From: Aurantiochytrium sp. KH105
Taxonomy: Eukaryota; Sar; Bigyra; Thraustochytrida; Thraustochytriidae
Length of the DNA stretch: 64,000 nt
NCBI GenBank assembly: GCA_003116975.1
Contig: BGKB01000063.1
Span: forward strand, 124,001 to 188,000
Direction of reading: 5' to 3'
Positions 1-9,515 of this stretch are shown here, piece by piece (the stretch's first letter is position 1; each line of letters begins with the position of its first letter). The notes under the pieces were generated by a model. That model worked only from the letters and a program-made list of their open reading frames with translations, had not been told where the DNA came from and did no database searches. The position numbers were made by a program, and so were the translations under genes.

Positions 1-276
1 AAGTCGGAATCCTCCAGCGGCCAGGTTGCCTTCAAGCGCAAGGTGTCTGTTTTGACCGGCATCGCTGCAGCCGGCATTCTGGACGCTTGGCTGCTGGGCT
101 TTATGCCCATGTCATACGGCAGCGCCATTTCCGCGCTTACGCTTGGCACCCTCCATTTCTACTTTATGGAGGTTACCTACAACGGAAGCCTTGCTGTGCG
201 CCCCTTTGGTTTTCTCGCCTTTGCCGTACCCATTCTGTCCGGAATTGGTCTTGCCGTCAGGTATCTTACCAACTAA
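1..276 (+). CDS. 3' end of a multi-pass membrane protein gene (partial)
   Basis: The frame is open from base 1 to a TAA at 274-276, giving the last 91 residues of a protein whose start lies outside the window. The reading is KSESSSGQVAFKRKV followed by three hydrophobic stretches, roughly residues 16-37, 41-59 and 69-89, with short polar links, and it ends RYLTN. This looks like the C-terminal part of a polytopic membrane protein. The GTG at 43 is an internal valine codon, not a start. I do not recognise the family and assign no function. Confidence 0.6.
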   Translation, partial: KSESSSGQVAFKRKVSVLTGIAAAGILDAWLLGFMPMSYGSAISALTLGTLHFYFMEVTYNGSLAVRPFGFLAFAVPILSGIGLAVRYLTN

Positions 277-501
277 CCTGCCCAAGTGTTCATCAGCTTT
301 TGCCAAGCCATCAAGACCCATTAGCATCGCTCACTAATTACAGTTTTAGTCCCGTCTCGTCTCACGTTTACATCTACACGTACTTGCTTGCTTGCTTGCT
401 TGCACCAGATATATGCCGACGAAATTAAAAGCCGGGATGAAATCAATTATTGACAGCTTACTGATAACCTCGGTGGTGTTTGATGATGTTTTCGCGAGCA
501 G

Positions 502-585
502 TTTGGAAAGCATCAAAATGGCAAGCATGCAGTCATGCCACTGTCAGTCAATTTGGAAAGCATCAAAATGGCAAGCATGCAGTCA
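502..585. repeat. 34-bp tandem direct repeat, period 50
   Basis: The segment at 502-535 (starts TTTGGAAAGCATC, ends GCATGCAGTCA) recurs exactly at 552-585, with 16 bp between the copies. It looks like a local duplication in intergenic DNA. There are only two copies, so it is not an array. Confidence 0.9.
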
Positions 586-1222
586 ATCACTGCAGGCGAA
601 GAGCTTTTTACTTTTATATCTGTTCTTCTGGCTTCCCTATTAGTCTTGACGGATCTGGAAAAGTACTTTCCGAGAGCATGAGAAATGCAAGCACGCAGAT
701 GCAGGCGGTTCAACCAGTTCATACGAGCAAAGAGGCTGTTCCTACAAGTCGCTTATATCTTGGCGGCCTTGACGGATACGGGAAACGGTCTGATATGCCT
801 TGTTTCATGTGCGTTATGAATTTTTAAAACGCAAAAGAAGAAGATGAAGAAGAAGAAGAGGAAGACGGTACATGAGGCTCCGCGCGCTCTTTTTCTAAGA
901 AACAAAAATTAGAAGAGGGCACTGTCGCCAAAGGGGGTGATACCATGCAAGTCCTCTCTGTCTGTGAGATCAGACCAATGCGGAGAAATCAATTTAATCA
1001 ATTTCGCATGGTCCTTCGATTCGCCGGCATTTTTATTTTTAAAAGGCATTGGTCCCGTCTCTCAGTCCAGAGAACAAGATACAAATTCAAAAGTCCATCT
1101 TTGGACGACAATCACAAATTGGTCGGGCCTTCTAGCTTCTGCAGGTCAGGCGCAGGCCAGGTGCAGGACAGCGACTTGCACTGTTCCCTGCAAGCCTTGA
1201 CAAAAATTCGGACAGCTTCATG

Positions 1223-1230
1223 TAGGCCTA
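1223..1230. other. TAGGCCTA palindrome
   Basis: Exact 8-bp palindrome in intergenic DNA. A second copy lies at 1546-1553. It is one of six found in the window (see findings). Confidence 0.3.
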
Positions 1231-2009
1231 TGCTTTTCACCGAGCAAGTACAGTCCATTTTTACCTGGCTTGTGCTCTTTGTAACGCGCTCAAATTGTTG
1301 GAGACAGGCCACGGCTGTCTCATCACACGATTACGAATGTCGAGGAGGCGGACGAAAGACGGTTGAGAAGGTGCGCAGGATTGACTCTTATTTGGGGGCT
1401 TATTCCTCACCGAAAACCCCCGTACCGCGAATCCCTCAGCCGGTGATTTCGCCAGAGCAGGCTTACGCGCAGGCGCGAACTCCTGACACTGGCAATCAAC
1501 AGACAAGGTGAGTGCACACCCCTCTTTGTGTTGTCTGCCAAGTACTAGGCCTACTGTTGGCAGTAGTAGGCGAGTAGGAACAGAGTAACCATGCCTGGTC
1601 GCCGCACCGCTGGCTGCTCGCATCTCTGCTTCGCTCGCCCCCTCGCTTCAGGCTGCCTGGCGACCATTTCACGAGTGCTCCTGCTCTCCGCGCGAGACAC
1701 CGGCGCGCGCCGAAGCAGGCCCGCAGACCTTCTTCCTTCCACTCGCTCCCTGCAGCCGTCATCGCGGCGGCTGGATTCCTTTTCTTTTCTTTCCTTCTCC
1801 CTCCCTCCCTCCCTCCTCCATTTCCAGGCTCGCCCGCACTCCACGCCACTCCATTCCGCGCCCCGGCTGGACTGGACTCTCCCGGCGGCTGCACGCCGCG
1901 GCCGCCCGCCTCTGGAGCCCCGGCCTGCCGCGCCTGCCCCCTCTCTCTGCCTCTGCGGCGCCTCTCCGCATCGCGCGCAGGCAAACCCGCAACCGCGCTC
2001 GTGCATGCG

Positions 2010-2048
2010 TCCATCCATCCATCCATTCATCCATCCATCCTTCCATCC
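2010..2048. repeat. CATC tetranucleotide microsatellite
   Basis: Slightly interrupted CATC repeat in the GC-rich leader region of the phosphodiesterase. Confidence 0.9.
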
Positions 2049-2176
2049 GCGCATCCGCGCATCCAATCCTCCATCGCGCCGCGCAGCAGCGCGGCCGGGA
2101 GCGCGGCGAGCAGAGGAGCGCGGCGCGAGCGGCGCGGGCGGGAGGCGCGAGGGCGCGGCAGCGAGGGCGCCGCGCG

Positions 2177-2230
2177 TCGTCTCGTCTCGTCTCGTCTCAT
2201 CTCATCTCATCTCGGCTCGGCTCGGCTCGG
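2177..2230. repeat. Pentanucleotide array in three blocks
   Basis: A CTCNN array that changes in blocks: CTCGT units, then CTCAT units, then CTCGG units. The block structure suggests successive expansion of variant units. It lies about 0.9 kb upstream of the phosphodiesterase start. Confidence 0.9.
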
Positions 2231-3128
2231 CCAGGCGAGGAGGGCAAGGCGATCGATCGACCCACGGCCACGAACCAGCGCGCGCGCGCCAACCAGCGCG
2301 CCAGCCGCGACGACCGGAGCAGCAGAGCGGAGCGGAGCGGCAGCGGCAGCGGCCGCAGGCGCAGGGCGCGCGAGCGTGCGTGCGTGGCGACTGGCTCCGG
2401 CCTGTGCGTACAGCGGGGCCGGCCTGCGAAGGCTGAGGTATCAACAGGCGAGCGAGGAGGCGAGGGGGCCTGACCGCAGCTGGCTGGCGAGGGGAGGAAG
2501 GGATCTATCTCTTGCGGCCTGCGCGCGCGGGCTCTCCAGGCCAGCGAAGGCGGGCTGGCGGCCAGGCAGCCGGGCAGCGAGTCAGCATTTGTCTGGGCGG
2601 GTGGGGCTCACAGGGGCCCTGGATCCAGGCTTGAGAACGGGTCGGGTACCAAGACCATCTTGGGCCACGTATTCGCCGCCGATATCTGCCGGAACCGGCT
2701 AAGGCGAAGCTGGGACGTGCGAGACGCAAGGGTCAGTCAGATTCACGCTCGAAACAAAGGCTCGGGCTGGAAAACGTGGCCGCATCCTGCAGGCCTCAAA
2801 AAGTAGTTAAGGCATCCGCAACGAACTCTCCCTCTTGACGCCTAAACTTCGTGTCCCGGAGGACCAGATACTTGTTCGTCCGGGGTCCAAAGGCGGACAG
2901 TTTTCATTAGAGGCGCGCACGCCATTTCCGTTCAGTGTGGCAACGCCAACGGTGGCAGCTACCTACTTAGCTAGCCAGCTCCTGGCCTCTCCAGCCTCTC
3001 GACCTGCAAAGCAACCAAGCAAGTGAACCAGGCTTGTCGCGACTCGCCACGTCACCTCACGTCGCGTCGCATTAAGCCGAGTCTCGACTGCCCTCCCGGC
3101 CACGCAGACGCGGAAACCGGAACACAAG

Positions 3129-4853
3129 ATGCAAACTTCAACGCCGCTCACATGCAGCGAGCTTGCACCAAACTCTTATTCACCAAAGTCCATGACAAGC
3201 TCAGAAAATCACGTCTCCGCTGGCGTGGAGGAAGACAAAAGCCAAGGGGCAGCCATAAAGCCCGACTCAGTCTACACGGACAGCATCGCCGCCTTTATCG
3301 CGGAGAGCCTGCACTTTGATCACGTCATTTACGACTCGTTGGCAATACCAACAGAGACCCTTGTCTTTTCCTTCTCGCGTGCACTCTATGACGCGGCTGT
3401 ATGCCGCCAAGGTCTTCAAGATGAGATCACGCTGGCCGATATCGAGTGCTTTGTGCGGTGCACGAGCCGCTTCTACAAAGACCAGAACCCTTTTCACAAT
3501 TTCCATCACGCGTGCTCGGTTACGCAGGCCGTCTATTGTCTCGTCAGCAAGCTTTCCATCTTTTCTCCGCGAGAAAGACTTCTTCTCTGTCTCATTGCAC
3601 TATGTCACGATGCCGGTCACCTCGGACTATCAAATCGTTATTTGGCGCAGCGCTTCGGCAACGAGGTAGCCAGCACGAGCCCGTCCGCCTCGACGCCCTC
3701 TGCATCATCTTCTTCCCAGCAGACCGCCGCTCCCAGGGCAGCGGTAGCCTGCGAAGCCAAGAAGTCATCGGACTCGCCCGCCGAGGTGGAAGAAGAAAAG
3801 TCTGTTGCGGCAATCACCAGCAACAATTCTATCGTCGATGATGCCGCCAGCTCAGAGGGCGAGGATGACGAGGACCGCGAGGATGACGAGGACGGTAAGG
3901 CCGCTGTGGCAGCTGCCAAGGCGTGTATCCGGAATCCAATCAGCGACCCACGCGAGGTCGTTTCCCGCAACGGGACCATGTCCACGATGGAGAAACACCA
4001 CGTGAAAATTGCCCACAAAATCTTTCGACACCACCCTGCCTTGCTTCGCGCTGTTTCTAAAATGCCCAGTGGACATGATCCTCGCACCGAGGCCAGCGCG
4101 CAGGAAGTGTCTGCCTACGTGCTGGTCACCATTCTGTGCACGGATCTGGCTGTGCATGACACCCTTCTCAACGACCTCGCGCGCGTCGACGAGGGCGAAA
4201 CTTCGCTGCGGAGTAAACTTCGCCTCGCCGCTCTGATCATGCATTGCGCAGATCTCTCCAACCCGAGCAGGCCTTTTGAAGTGAATTACGAATGGTCCAT
4301 CCGTCTCGATGAGGAGCGTCGTCTTCTCGAGGAGAGCGGCGAGTCTTCGGCGCCCAATGAGCCGCCGTCGGTCTCCAAGTTCGCGCGAGGCGAGGTGGGC
4401 TTCATTCAGCGCTTCATTGAGCCGAGCTGGGTTCAACTCGCAGAAACGAATGCAGAAACGCGCGCTGCCGCCACGCCCTGGCTTAACGCTCTCCGCGCGA
4501 ACGTTGCCGAGTGGAAAAGGCTTGCCGAGATTGACGATGATATTGCCTCGCGTCCAGCGAGCGAGCGCCGTCGCCGATCCATCTCCTCTCTCGGCAATTC
4601 GACCGCTAGTTTCGGCAGCGAGCTCGATGATCTCGCATCTGCAGACAGCTCCGACTCGAAGCATGGTGATGTTACGTGTGCCTGCGCAGAAAACCCTGGC
4701 GCTTGCACTTGCGCCGACACTCGCGCTCTCCGGCTCGCTTGCACGCGTTCGTTCATTATGCAAACTCCTGCGACTCAAATCTGTTGTACAATTCTTGAGA
4801 GGGAGTGTGATCGGGCCCCAAAGGACGTGGTGCCATCCTCTCAGACCGCATAG
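3129..4853 (+). CDS. 3',5'-cyclic nucleotide phosphodiesterase (class I, PDEase_I)
   Basis: 574 residues; ATG has A at -3. The class I PDE domain hydrolyses cAMP and/or cGMP using two metals held by His and Asp residues. Visible landmarks: PFHNFHHACSV (candidate general acid H123, metal ligand H127), LCHDAGHLG (H160, D161), and MHCADLSNPSRPF (D375). A region of about 105 residues (about 178-285), Ser/Thr-rich then acidic, interrupts the catalytic domain between the HDAGH motif and EKHHVKIAH. Two positions differ from the usual pattern: the Asp of HAxDV is Ser130, and the Gln of QxGF that binds the purine is Glu422 (GEVGFI). No GAF, PAS or membrane segment is seen. The C-terminal 100 residues are Ser- and Cys-rich. 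Family assignment is firm; activity and nucleotide preference are open. Confidence 0.9.
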   Translation: MQTSTPLTCSELAPNSYSPKSMTSSENHVSAGVEEDKSQGAAIKPDSVYTDSIAAFIAESLHFDHVIYDSLAIPTETLVFSFSRALYDAAVCRQGLQDEITLADIECFVRCTSRFYKDQNPFHNFHHACSVTQAVYCLVSKLSIFSPRERLLLCLIALCHDAGHLGLSNRYLAQRFGNEVASTSPSASTPSASSSSQQTAAPRAAVACEAKKSSDSPAEVEEEKSVAAITSNNSIVDDAASSEGEDDEDREDDEDGKAAVAAAKACIRNPISDPREVVSRNGTMSTMEKHHVKIAHKIFRHHPALLRAVSKMPSGHDPRTEASAQEVSAYVLVTILCTDLAVHDTLLNDLARVDEGETSLRSKLRLAALIMHCADLSNPSRPFEVNYEWSIRLDEERRLLEESGESSAPNEPPSVSKFARGEVGFIQRFIEPSWVQLAETNAETRAAATPWLNALRANVAEWKRLAEIDDDIASRPASERRRRSISSLGNSTASFGSELDDLASADSSDSKHGDVTCACAENPGACTCADTRALRLACTRSFIMQTPATQICCTILERECDRAPKDVVPSSQTA

Positions 4854-5817
4854 CGCAGACAGTCAGTATCATATAAGTTTGTTTTTATCCAAAGAGCTCC
4901 TTTTGTTAACTTGGAAAGCGCAGACAATCGATGTGGTTTTCCCCGCGATTCAATCAATGCCAAGGCCTTTTTAGACATCAGCGAATGCACGCTACGATGT
5001 CGAGCGACCGGTGTTTTCACGGTTCATGATCAACGAATGGCTGGCCGACGACCAACCAATCGACCGACCGACAGGCACGCCGGTCGGCCAAGGTCGCTTT
5101 GTGCTCGTTGTGCTCAATTTTCTCTTCAGGTTGTACGTACCTGCTGCTCCTCTGATTGAACAGTACGTACTGCTATACTACCAGGAGACAAGAAGGATTT
5201 TGACTAGAGGAAATTATCCCGATCGGACAATCCATTTTTTCTTTTCTCTCATGGCACGAAGTGCAGCAGGGCTATTTTTGTCTTCCTTCGTGCCGTGCCT
5301 GCTATTTTTCCACTCCATGCGCGCATTTTCTCTCCTTTCTTGAAAAAGGTGCATACATGCATGCATGCATGCATGCATTACTTTCTACGCTCTCAGTCTA
5401 GGCGTGGCGCAATGTATACGCTCCATCACCGATATTACTAGCCTCGCCGCAAGCTTGTCGGTGCGTCTATACAATCATACCCGCGTGTCTCATACGCACT
5501 GCACTGGCACCATCCTCAGCTACTAGATCTAAGCTACAAGTAGTTGCCGTTTTTGTGATCGATCAATCATCGGGGCACTTGGATCCAGCGGCAACAGCAG
5601 ACCTTGAAGATTCCGACAGCCAGAACCTTCCGAGCAAGCATCCGCGGCGGCAACGCCAGGCCTGGCAATCTCTCGCTCCGAGCGACGACGGCTCGCGTGC
5701 AGGAACAGCAGCAGGAGCAGCAGCAGGAGCAGCAGCAGCGGTTCACGAGGGGGTCTCTCGTTTGCTAGAGATCATTGTCAATCGGGTGATCAGACGGGAG
5801 CGTCCGCACAGAGAAAA
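4854..5817. other. Intergenic region between PDE and cystathionine gamma-lyase
   Basis: Holds the 3' flank of the PDE gene, an ATGC microsatellite (5356-5378) and a CAGCAGGAG-type trinucleotide tract (about 5701-5740) shortly before the next start. An open frame at 5555-5821 runs through the CAG tract and has no recognisable content, so it is treated as 5' leader. Confidence 0.6.
5356..5378. repeat. ATGC microsatellite
   Basis: About six uninterrupted copies of ATGC in intergenic DNA. Confidence 0.9.
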
Positions 5818-7005
5818 ATGAGCACCTCCAAGGGCACCGAGTACGGCGACCTGGGCACTCGCTTCGTGCACGCAGGCAACGAGCCGGACCCCAGGACAGG
5901 AGCTGTGACAACGCCCATCTCCCTCGCGACGACATTTGCTCAAGTGGCGCCCGGAGAGACCACTGGGTACGAGTACTCCCGCACGGGAAACCCGACCCGG
6001 AACGCTCTGCAGCTCTCCCTGGCAGCGGCGGAAGGCGCCGCGCACTGTGTCGCCTTTGCCTCAGGATGCGCTGCCCTCGTGGCCATCCTCCATAGCACAT
6101 GCCGCACGGGAGACAAGATCGTCTGTATCGATGATGTCTATGGCGGAACGCAAAGATACCTGCGAACCTGCGTGGAGCCCATCTACGGAATGAAGCTGGA
6201 GTTCGTCGACTTCAAGGATATGAGTCTGGTCCAAAAAGCTGTCGAGGGCGCCAAGCTCGTCTGGCTTGAGACGCCGACGAACCCAAACTTGGAAGTCACC
6301 GACATTGCGGCCGTCGCCAAGGTGACGAACGAGGCTGGAGCCCTTCTCGTGGTCGACAATACTTTTCTTAGCCCGTACCTGCAGAACCCTCTAGAACTCG
6401 GCGCTGACATTGTCGCGCACTCTTGTACAAAGAGCATTGCAGGCCACAGCGATGTAGTCATGGGCGCCGTCTGCCTCAACAACGAGGACGTGCACAAGCA
6501 GCTGCTCTTTTTTCAGAACACTCTCGGCTCTGTCCCGAGTCCCTTCGATTGCTACATGTGCCAGCGCGGCCTCAAAACGCTTCACATTCGCATGCAGCGA
6601 TCGAACGAGAACGCCAGTGTCGTTGCCGGTTTTCTCGAGGCACATGCACAGGTGGTCCGCGTATCCTGGCCCGGACTTGCCTCCCACCCGCAATTCGAGA
6701 TTGCGAGCCGGCAACAGCGTGGTGGTGGTATGGTGATCACCTTTTGGGTCAAACCTGGCAATGATGGCGACAAAAGGGCGGCGTGCCGTCGCTTTCTCGC
6801 GGCCACCAAGCTCTTTGTTTGTGCAGAATCGCTTGGCGCCGTCGAGTCACTGGCAGAGAGTCCTTCCATCATGACGCACGGAAGCGTTCCGAAGGAGAAG
6901 CGCGAGCGTCTGGGCATCGACGACGCCATGGTCCGCCTTTCCGTTGGCATTGAATCGGCGCAGGACCTCATTGCCGACCTTGACCAAGCGCTGGCGCAGA
7001 TTTAG
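5818..7005 (+). CDS. Cystathionine gamma-lyase (PLP-dependent Cys/Met metabolism enzyme)
   Basis: 395 residues, a normal length for the family. The enzyme cleaves cystathionine to cysteine, 2-oxobutyrate and ammonia, the last step of reverse transsulfuration, and can release H2S. Seen in order: GYEYSRTGNPTRN near 50-62 (phosphate-binding Tyr/Arg), VVDNTF with D180 facing the PLP pyridine nitrogen, and HSCTKSIAGHSDVVMG with the Schiff-base Lys K205. The AESLGAVESL segment (E337) resembles gamma-lyases rather than bacterial gamma-synthases. The start is a clear ATG after AAAA. There is no targeting peptide, so it is probably cytosolic. A cystathionine beta-lyase or gamma-synthase role cannot be fully excluded. 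Confidence 0.88.
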   Translation: MSTSKGTEYGDLGTRFVHAGNEPDPRTGAVTTPISLATTFAQVAPGETTGYEYSRTGNPTRNALQLSLAAAEGAAHCVAFASGCAALVAILHSTCRTGDKIVCIDDVYGGTQRYLRTCVEPIYGMKLEFVDFKDMSLVQKAVEGAKLVWLETPTNPNLEVTDIAAVAKVTNEAGALLVVDNTFLSPYLQNPLELGADIVAHSCTKSIAGHSDVVMGAVCLNNEDVHKQLLFFQNTLGSVPSPFDCYMCQRGLKTLHIRMQRSNENASVVAGFLEAHAQVVRVSWPGLASHPQFEIASRQQRGGGMVITFWVKPGNDGDKRAACRRFLAATKLFVCAESLGAVESLAESPSIMTHGSVPKEKRERLGIDDAMVRLSVGIESAQDLIADLDQALAQI

Positions 7006-7400
7006 AAAATATCAACATTCGGTTCTCAATAGATGGACTTCACGAGACACCTTGGCCGCTCGGGCCCAAGCGTAAGTTATAGCTAGTCTCAAGGCTTCTC
7101 GGGCTGCAATCGGTGCTTGCTTCTGTCTATAGAAACGCCAAATCTTAACAACGAGCAAACAAACGTTGCCGCCTTCAAGTTTGCCTTTAGAGGGAGAAGG
7201 GGGGGGGGGGGGTCGCAAGCACTCGCCGCGGCCACTTCCGTCTCACTCTCCTCTCACGAGGTCTTATAGCATATTAGCAAAAGCAAGCATTTCAGTAACT
7301 TCCAATCATTTCTTTTCCCGGTGGATCGGATCGTGTCTTCATTTATACAAGAGAAAGGAGCAACCCTTTAATCGCCAGCACTAAGCCGTTGCTAGCTCGC
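7006..7400. other. Convergent intergenic region
   Basis: Holds the 3' flanks of cystathionine gamma-lyase (+) and the RING gene (-). The only notable element is a run of 14 G at 7199-7212. No gene is seen. Confidence 0.6.
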
Positions 7401-9053
7401 TCAGCCCGCCTTTGCAGCATTGAACTGTTGCCGGCACTGCGGGCATGTATCGCAAAGCCAATACCAGCGCGCCGCGCAATCGAGATGGAGACTGTGCGCG
7501 CAATTGGGAAGAGCAATGACTTCGGATGAATCGCAGAGCTCTTCAAGGCAAATGCAGCAGCTCGCGTCCTGAGAAAGAGCGGCTGAACTAACGCAATGCC
7601 GCTGCAAGGTTTCGCGTGTGATGCGCTTCTCTGCTGCGCGCAAAGCGCTGTCAAAGCGCTGATACGATTGATGCGAACGGTAATCGATTTGTACCATCCT
7701 GCCTTGGAACTCCCTCGCGGTCCTTGCGCTCTCGCTACGAACCCTAGTATAAGTAGCAGAATTCACCGCGGTTAGAAAACGCAACAGGCCATCGCAAGTT
7801 GTGTGGGCTTGTGCGCGACTGAAGCCCTGCGCTGCAAGTTCGGTGAGACGGTCACGAGTCTCCTGCAAAGGAAATGACACTTTGTTGAGCGCGTTCGCTT
7901 GCCGAAGCAGCATAGCATTCAGTGTAGACATCATATCAAAGAACGACTTGCACACCTCCGCTGAAGGTATAAACTCGGACCTGCCAACGCCCGTGGCGCG
8001 CCCCACCGCACTCGCGCGCGTGTATAAAAGTCGGTGCATCGCAAACGTCAAGACGAAGCGTTCTTGTTTTTCGCGTAATTTGACCAAAAGAGGTCGTTGC
8101 GATGCAGACGAGGATTCCAGCTTTAAGTGGAATGTGTGCACGTCTTTTTCGCCTTCGAGGGGGAACTCCTCCATTCCGTGCTGAAGTTGCCGCACCGTGC
8201 CGGTTAGCTCTTGCGCCTCGAGACTTGCTCGACCCTGGCAAAACGTCTCCATGTCATTGAAGGTGATTTGCGCACCATCCGCATCACTGCCCAACGTGAG
8301 AACACACACTTGCTCATCGTCGTGAGCAGCGTGCTTGACGAGGATCTGTTCCTCTCCTCGCTCATCGGTGAATGTACGCAGCACGTGCAAAGCATATGGC
8401 GTCCGTTTGCCGATATCAGGTTGCAGCAAATCCTTGTTGGCCGCTGACTCCGAGATCGGAATCTTGATGTTACCTTGAAACGAGTGTCCTGGCTGCAAAA
8501 GTTCGCGTACCGTCCCAAACATAAATGCGACTTTACCCTCATGGACACCATGTAGACGCTGTGCTGGTGCCAAGGTATCGGTATTGTTGTTGTCGTTGAT
8601 GGCGGTGGTGTTGGTGGTGTTTACGGCAGCGGCGGCGACGGCCTCGGCGCCAGCAGCACTCTCTGTCGTGGTTGGGGGTGTCTGCGACTGATGGAAAGGA
8701 AGAGAAGTCGTCGAAGAGCTCGCAGAAGGCGACGAAGAGGAGGAGGAGGAAGCGGAGGAGGAGGAGGTTCTCGTGGCCGATTCAGGACTACTACACGGCA
8801 ACGAAATGGTCGTTTGCGCAGACGATTGGGAAATGGCGAGCTCGGCGTTGTGCAGCTCACTCTGAGACTCTTGGAGTTGATTTCTGAGACCGTCAAGATC
8901 GCCACTGCGTGCACATTCAATACTAGCGTGCATTGCGGCGCCCAGAACCGGATCGCGCAGTGTCTCTAGCATGCTTGTTGCGAGCTTGGCGAGCAGTTCT
9001 CCCTCCTTACGCACGCAGGCGTCAGGGTCGGCAATTGCCGACGCAAGAAACAT
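7401..9053 (-). CDS. RING-H2 finger protein, probable E3 ubiquitin ligase
   Basis: 550 residues from an ATG with A at -3. The C-terminus carries a complete C3H2C3 RING: C499-x2-C502, C518-x-H520, H523-x2-C526, then C537-x2-C540, ending only 12 residues before the stop. RING-H2 domains recruit E2 enzymes, so ubiquitin ligase activity is inferred. Residues about 80-165 are a low-complexity Ser/Thr/Pro/Ala/Asn linker. Residues about 170-310 have alternating hydrophobic strands (KVAFMFGTVREL onward) that I cannot assign, and 310-490 is mostly helical. The N-terminal 75 residues look helical. No membrane segment. The substrate is unknown. It is head to head with the flavoprotein gene. Confidence 0.82.
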   Translation of the reverse strand: MFLASAIADPDACVRKEGELLAKLATSMLETLRDPVLGAAMHASIECARSGDLDGLRNQLQESQSELHNAELAISQSSAQTTISLPCSSPESATRTSSSSASSSSSSSPSASSSTTSLPFHQSQTPPTTTESAAGAEAVAAAAVNTTNTTAINDNNNTDTLAPAQRLHGVHEGKVAFMFGTVRELLQPGHSFQGNIKIPISESAANKDLLQPDIGKRTPYALHVLRTFTDERGEEQILVKHAAHDDEQVCVLTLGSDADGAQITFNDMETFCQGRASLEAQELTGTVRQLQHGMEEFPLEGEKDVHTFHLKLESSSASQRPLLVKLREKQERFVLTFAMHRLLYTRASAVGRATGVGRSEFIPSAEVCKSFFDMMSTLNAMLLRQANALNKVSFPLQETRDRLTELAAQGFSRAQAHTTCDGLLRFLTAVNSATYTRVRSESARTAREFQGRMVQIDYRSHQSYQRFDSALRAAEKRITRETLQRHCVSSAALSQDASCCICLEELCDSSEVIALPNCAHSLHLDCAARWYWLCDTCPQCRQQFNAAKAG

Positions 9054-9515
9054 TTTCCCTCTTCGCGCGCCTTCGTTCTCAGCTCAGCCGGGCGGCGACG
9101 ACGGTCGAAGGAGGGGGAATGACGGGCAGCCTTGCGTCGCGTCGTGTCGCGTCGCGTCGCGTCGCGTTTCGATGCGTCGCGAACAACTAATAGTCTGGCA
9201 AAAGCCAACTGGCTCAAGCTCGTATAGTGGTACTGTCTGGCGTGAGTCGCCAATCCGAACTACAGAGCAACTGCGCCAGCACAAATGTATATTTTAGCGC
9301 AAAAATATGGCTCCACAAATGTCGTCTTTCAAAGAACCACAAGCAGAGCGCGGCAAACGGGATCGCGTCGTGCGCGGTTGGTTGGGTTGCAGGCCCGTGG
9401 AACCCTCGTCAACGTCCCGCTGGGTGCACAACGGGGCGTAGGCCTCAAGGAGACCGCAAGGCTCGTTTGTCTTCGTGTGGAACCACCAGCAAGAGCCCGA
9501 ACTGACGGAGATCAG
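9054..9515. promoter_or_regulatory. Divergent upstream region, RING gene / flavoprotein gene
   Basis: 462 bp between the RING start (9053, -) and the preferred flavoprotein start (9516, +). It contains a GCGTC pentanucleotide array (9134-9168), the same unit seen upstream of the DFRP1-like gene. It presumably holds both promoters. An in-frame ATG at 9285 could shorten it to 231 bp. Confidence 0.5.
9134..9168. repeat. GCGTC pentanucleotide array
   Basis: About seven near-perfect GCGTC units directly upstream of the RING gene. Confidence 0.9.

Larger units (their letters stand above)
277..3128. other. Long intergenic region upstream of the phosphodiesterase
   Basis: About 2.85 kb without a gene I can support. 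The first 1.2 kb is moderately AT-rich and holds a 34-bp direct repeat (502-585) and CTTG repeats near 380-402. From about 1500 to 2800 it becomes very GC-rich and pyrimidine-biased, with CATC and pentanucleotide arrays. Open frames here (for example 937-1511, 1591-2436, 2001-2702) are Arg/Ser/Pro/Ala-rich, overlap each other on both strands and show no domain, so they are composition artefacts. The GC-rich half probably holds the promoter and 5' UTR of the phosphodiesterase. Confidence 0.6.

Noticed and set aside
937-1511. 188-residue frame in AT-richer DNA
   Set aside because: No recognisable motif, mixed-quality start, overlaps antisense frames; could only be revived by transcript evidence.
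1591-2702. Two overlapping frames of 281 and 233 residues upstream of the PDE gene
   Set aside because: Both are Arg/Ser/Pro/Ala runs from GC-rich repeats, overlap equally long antisense frames and show no domain.
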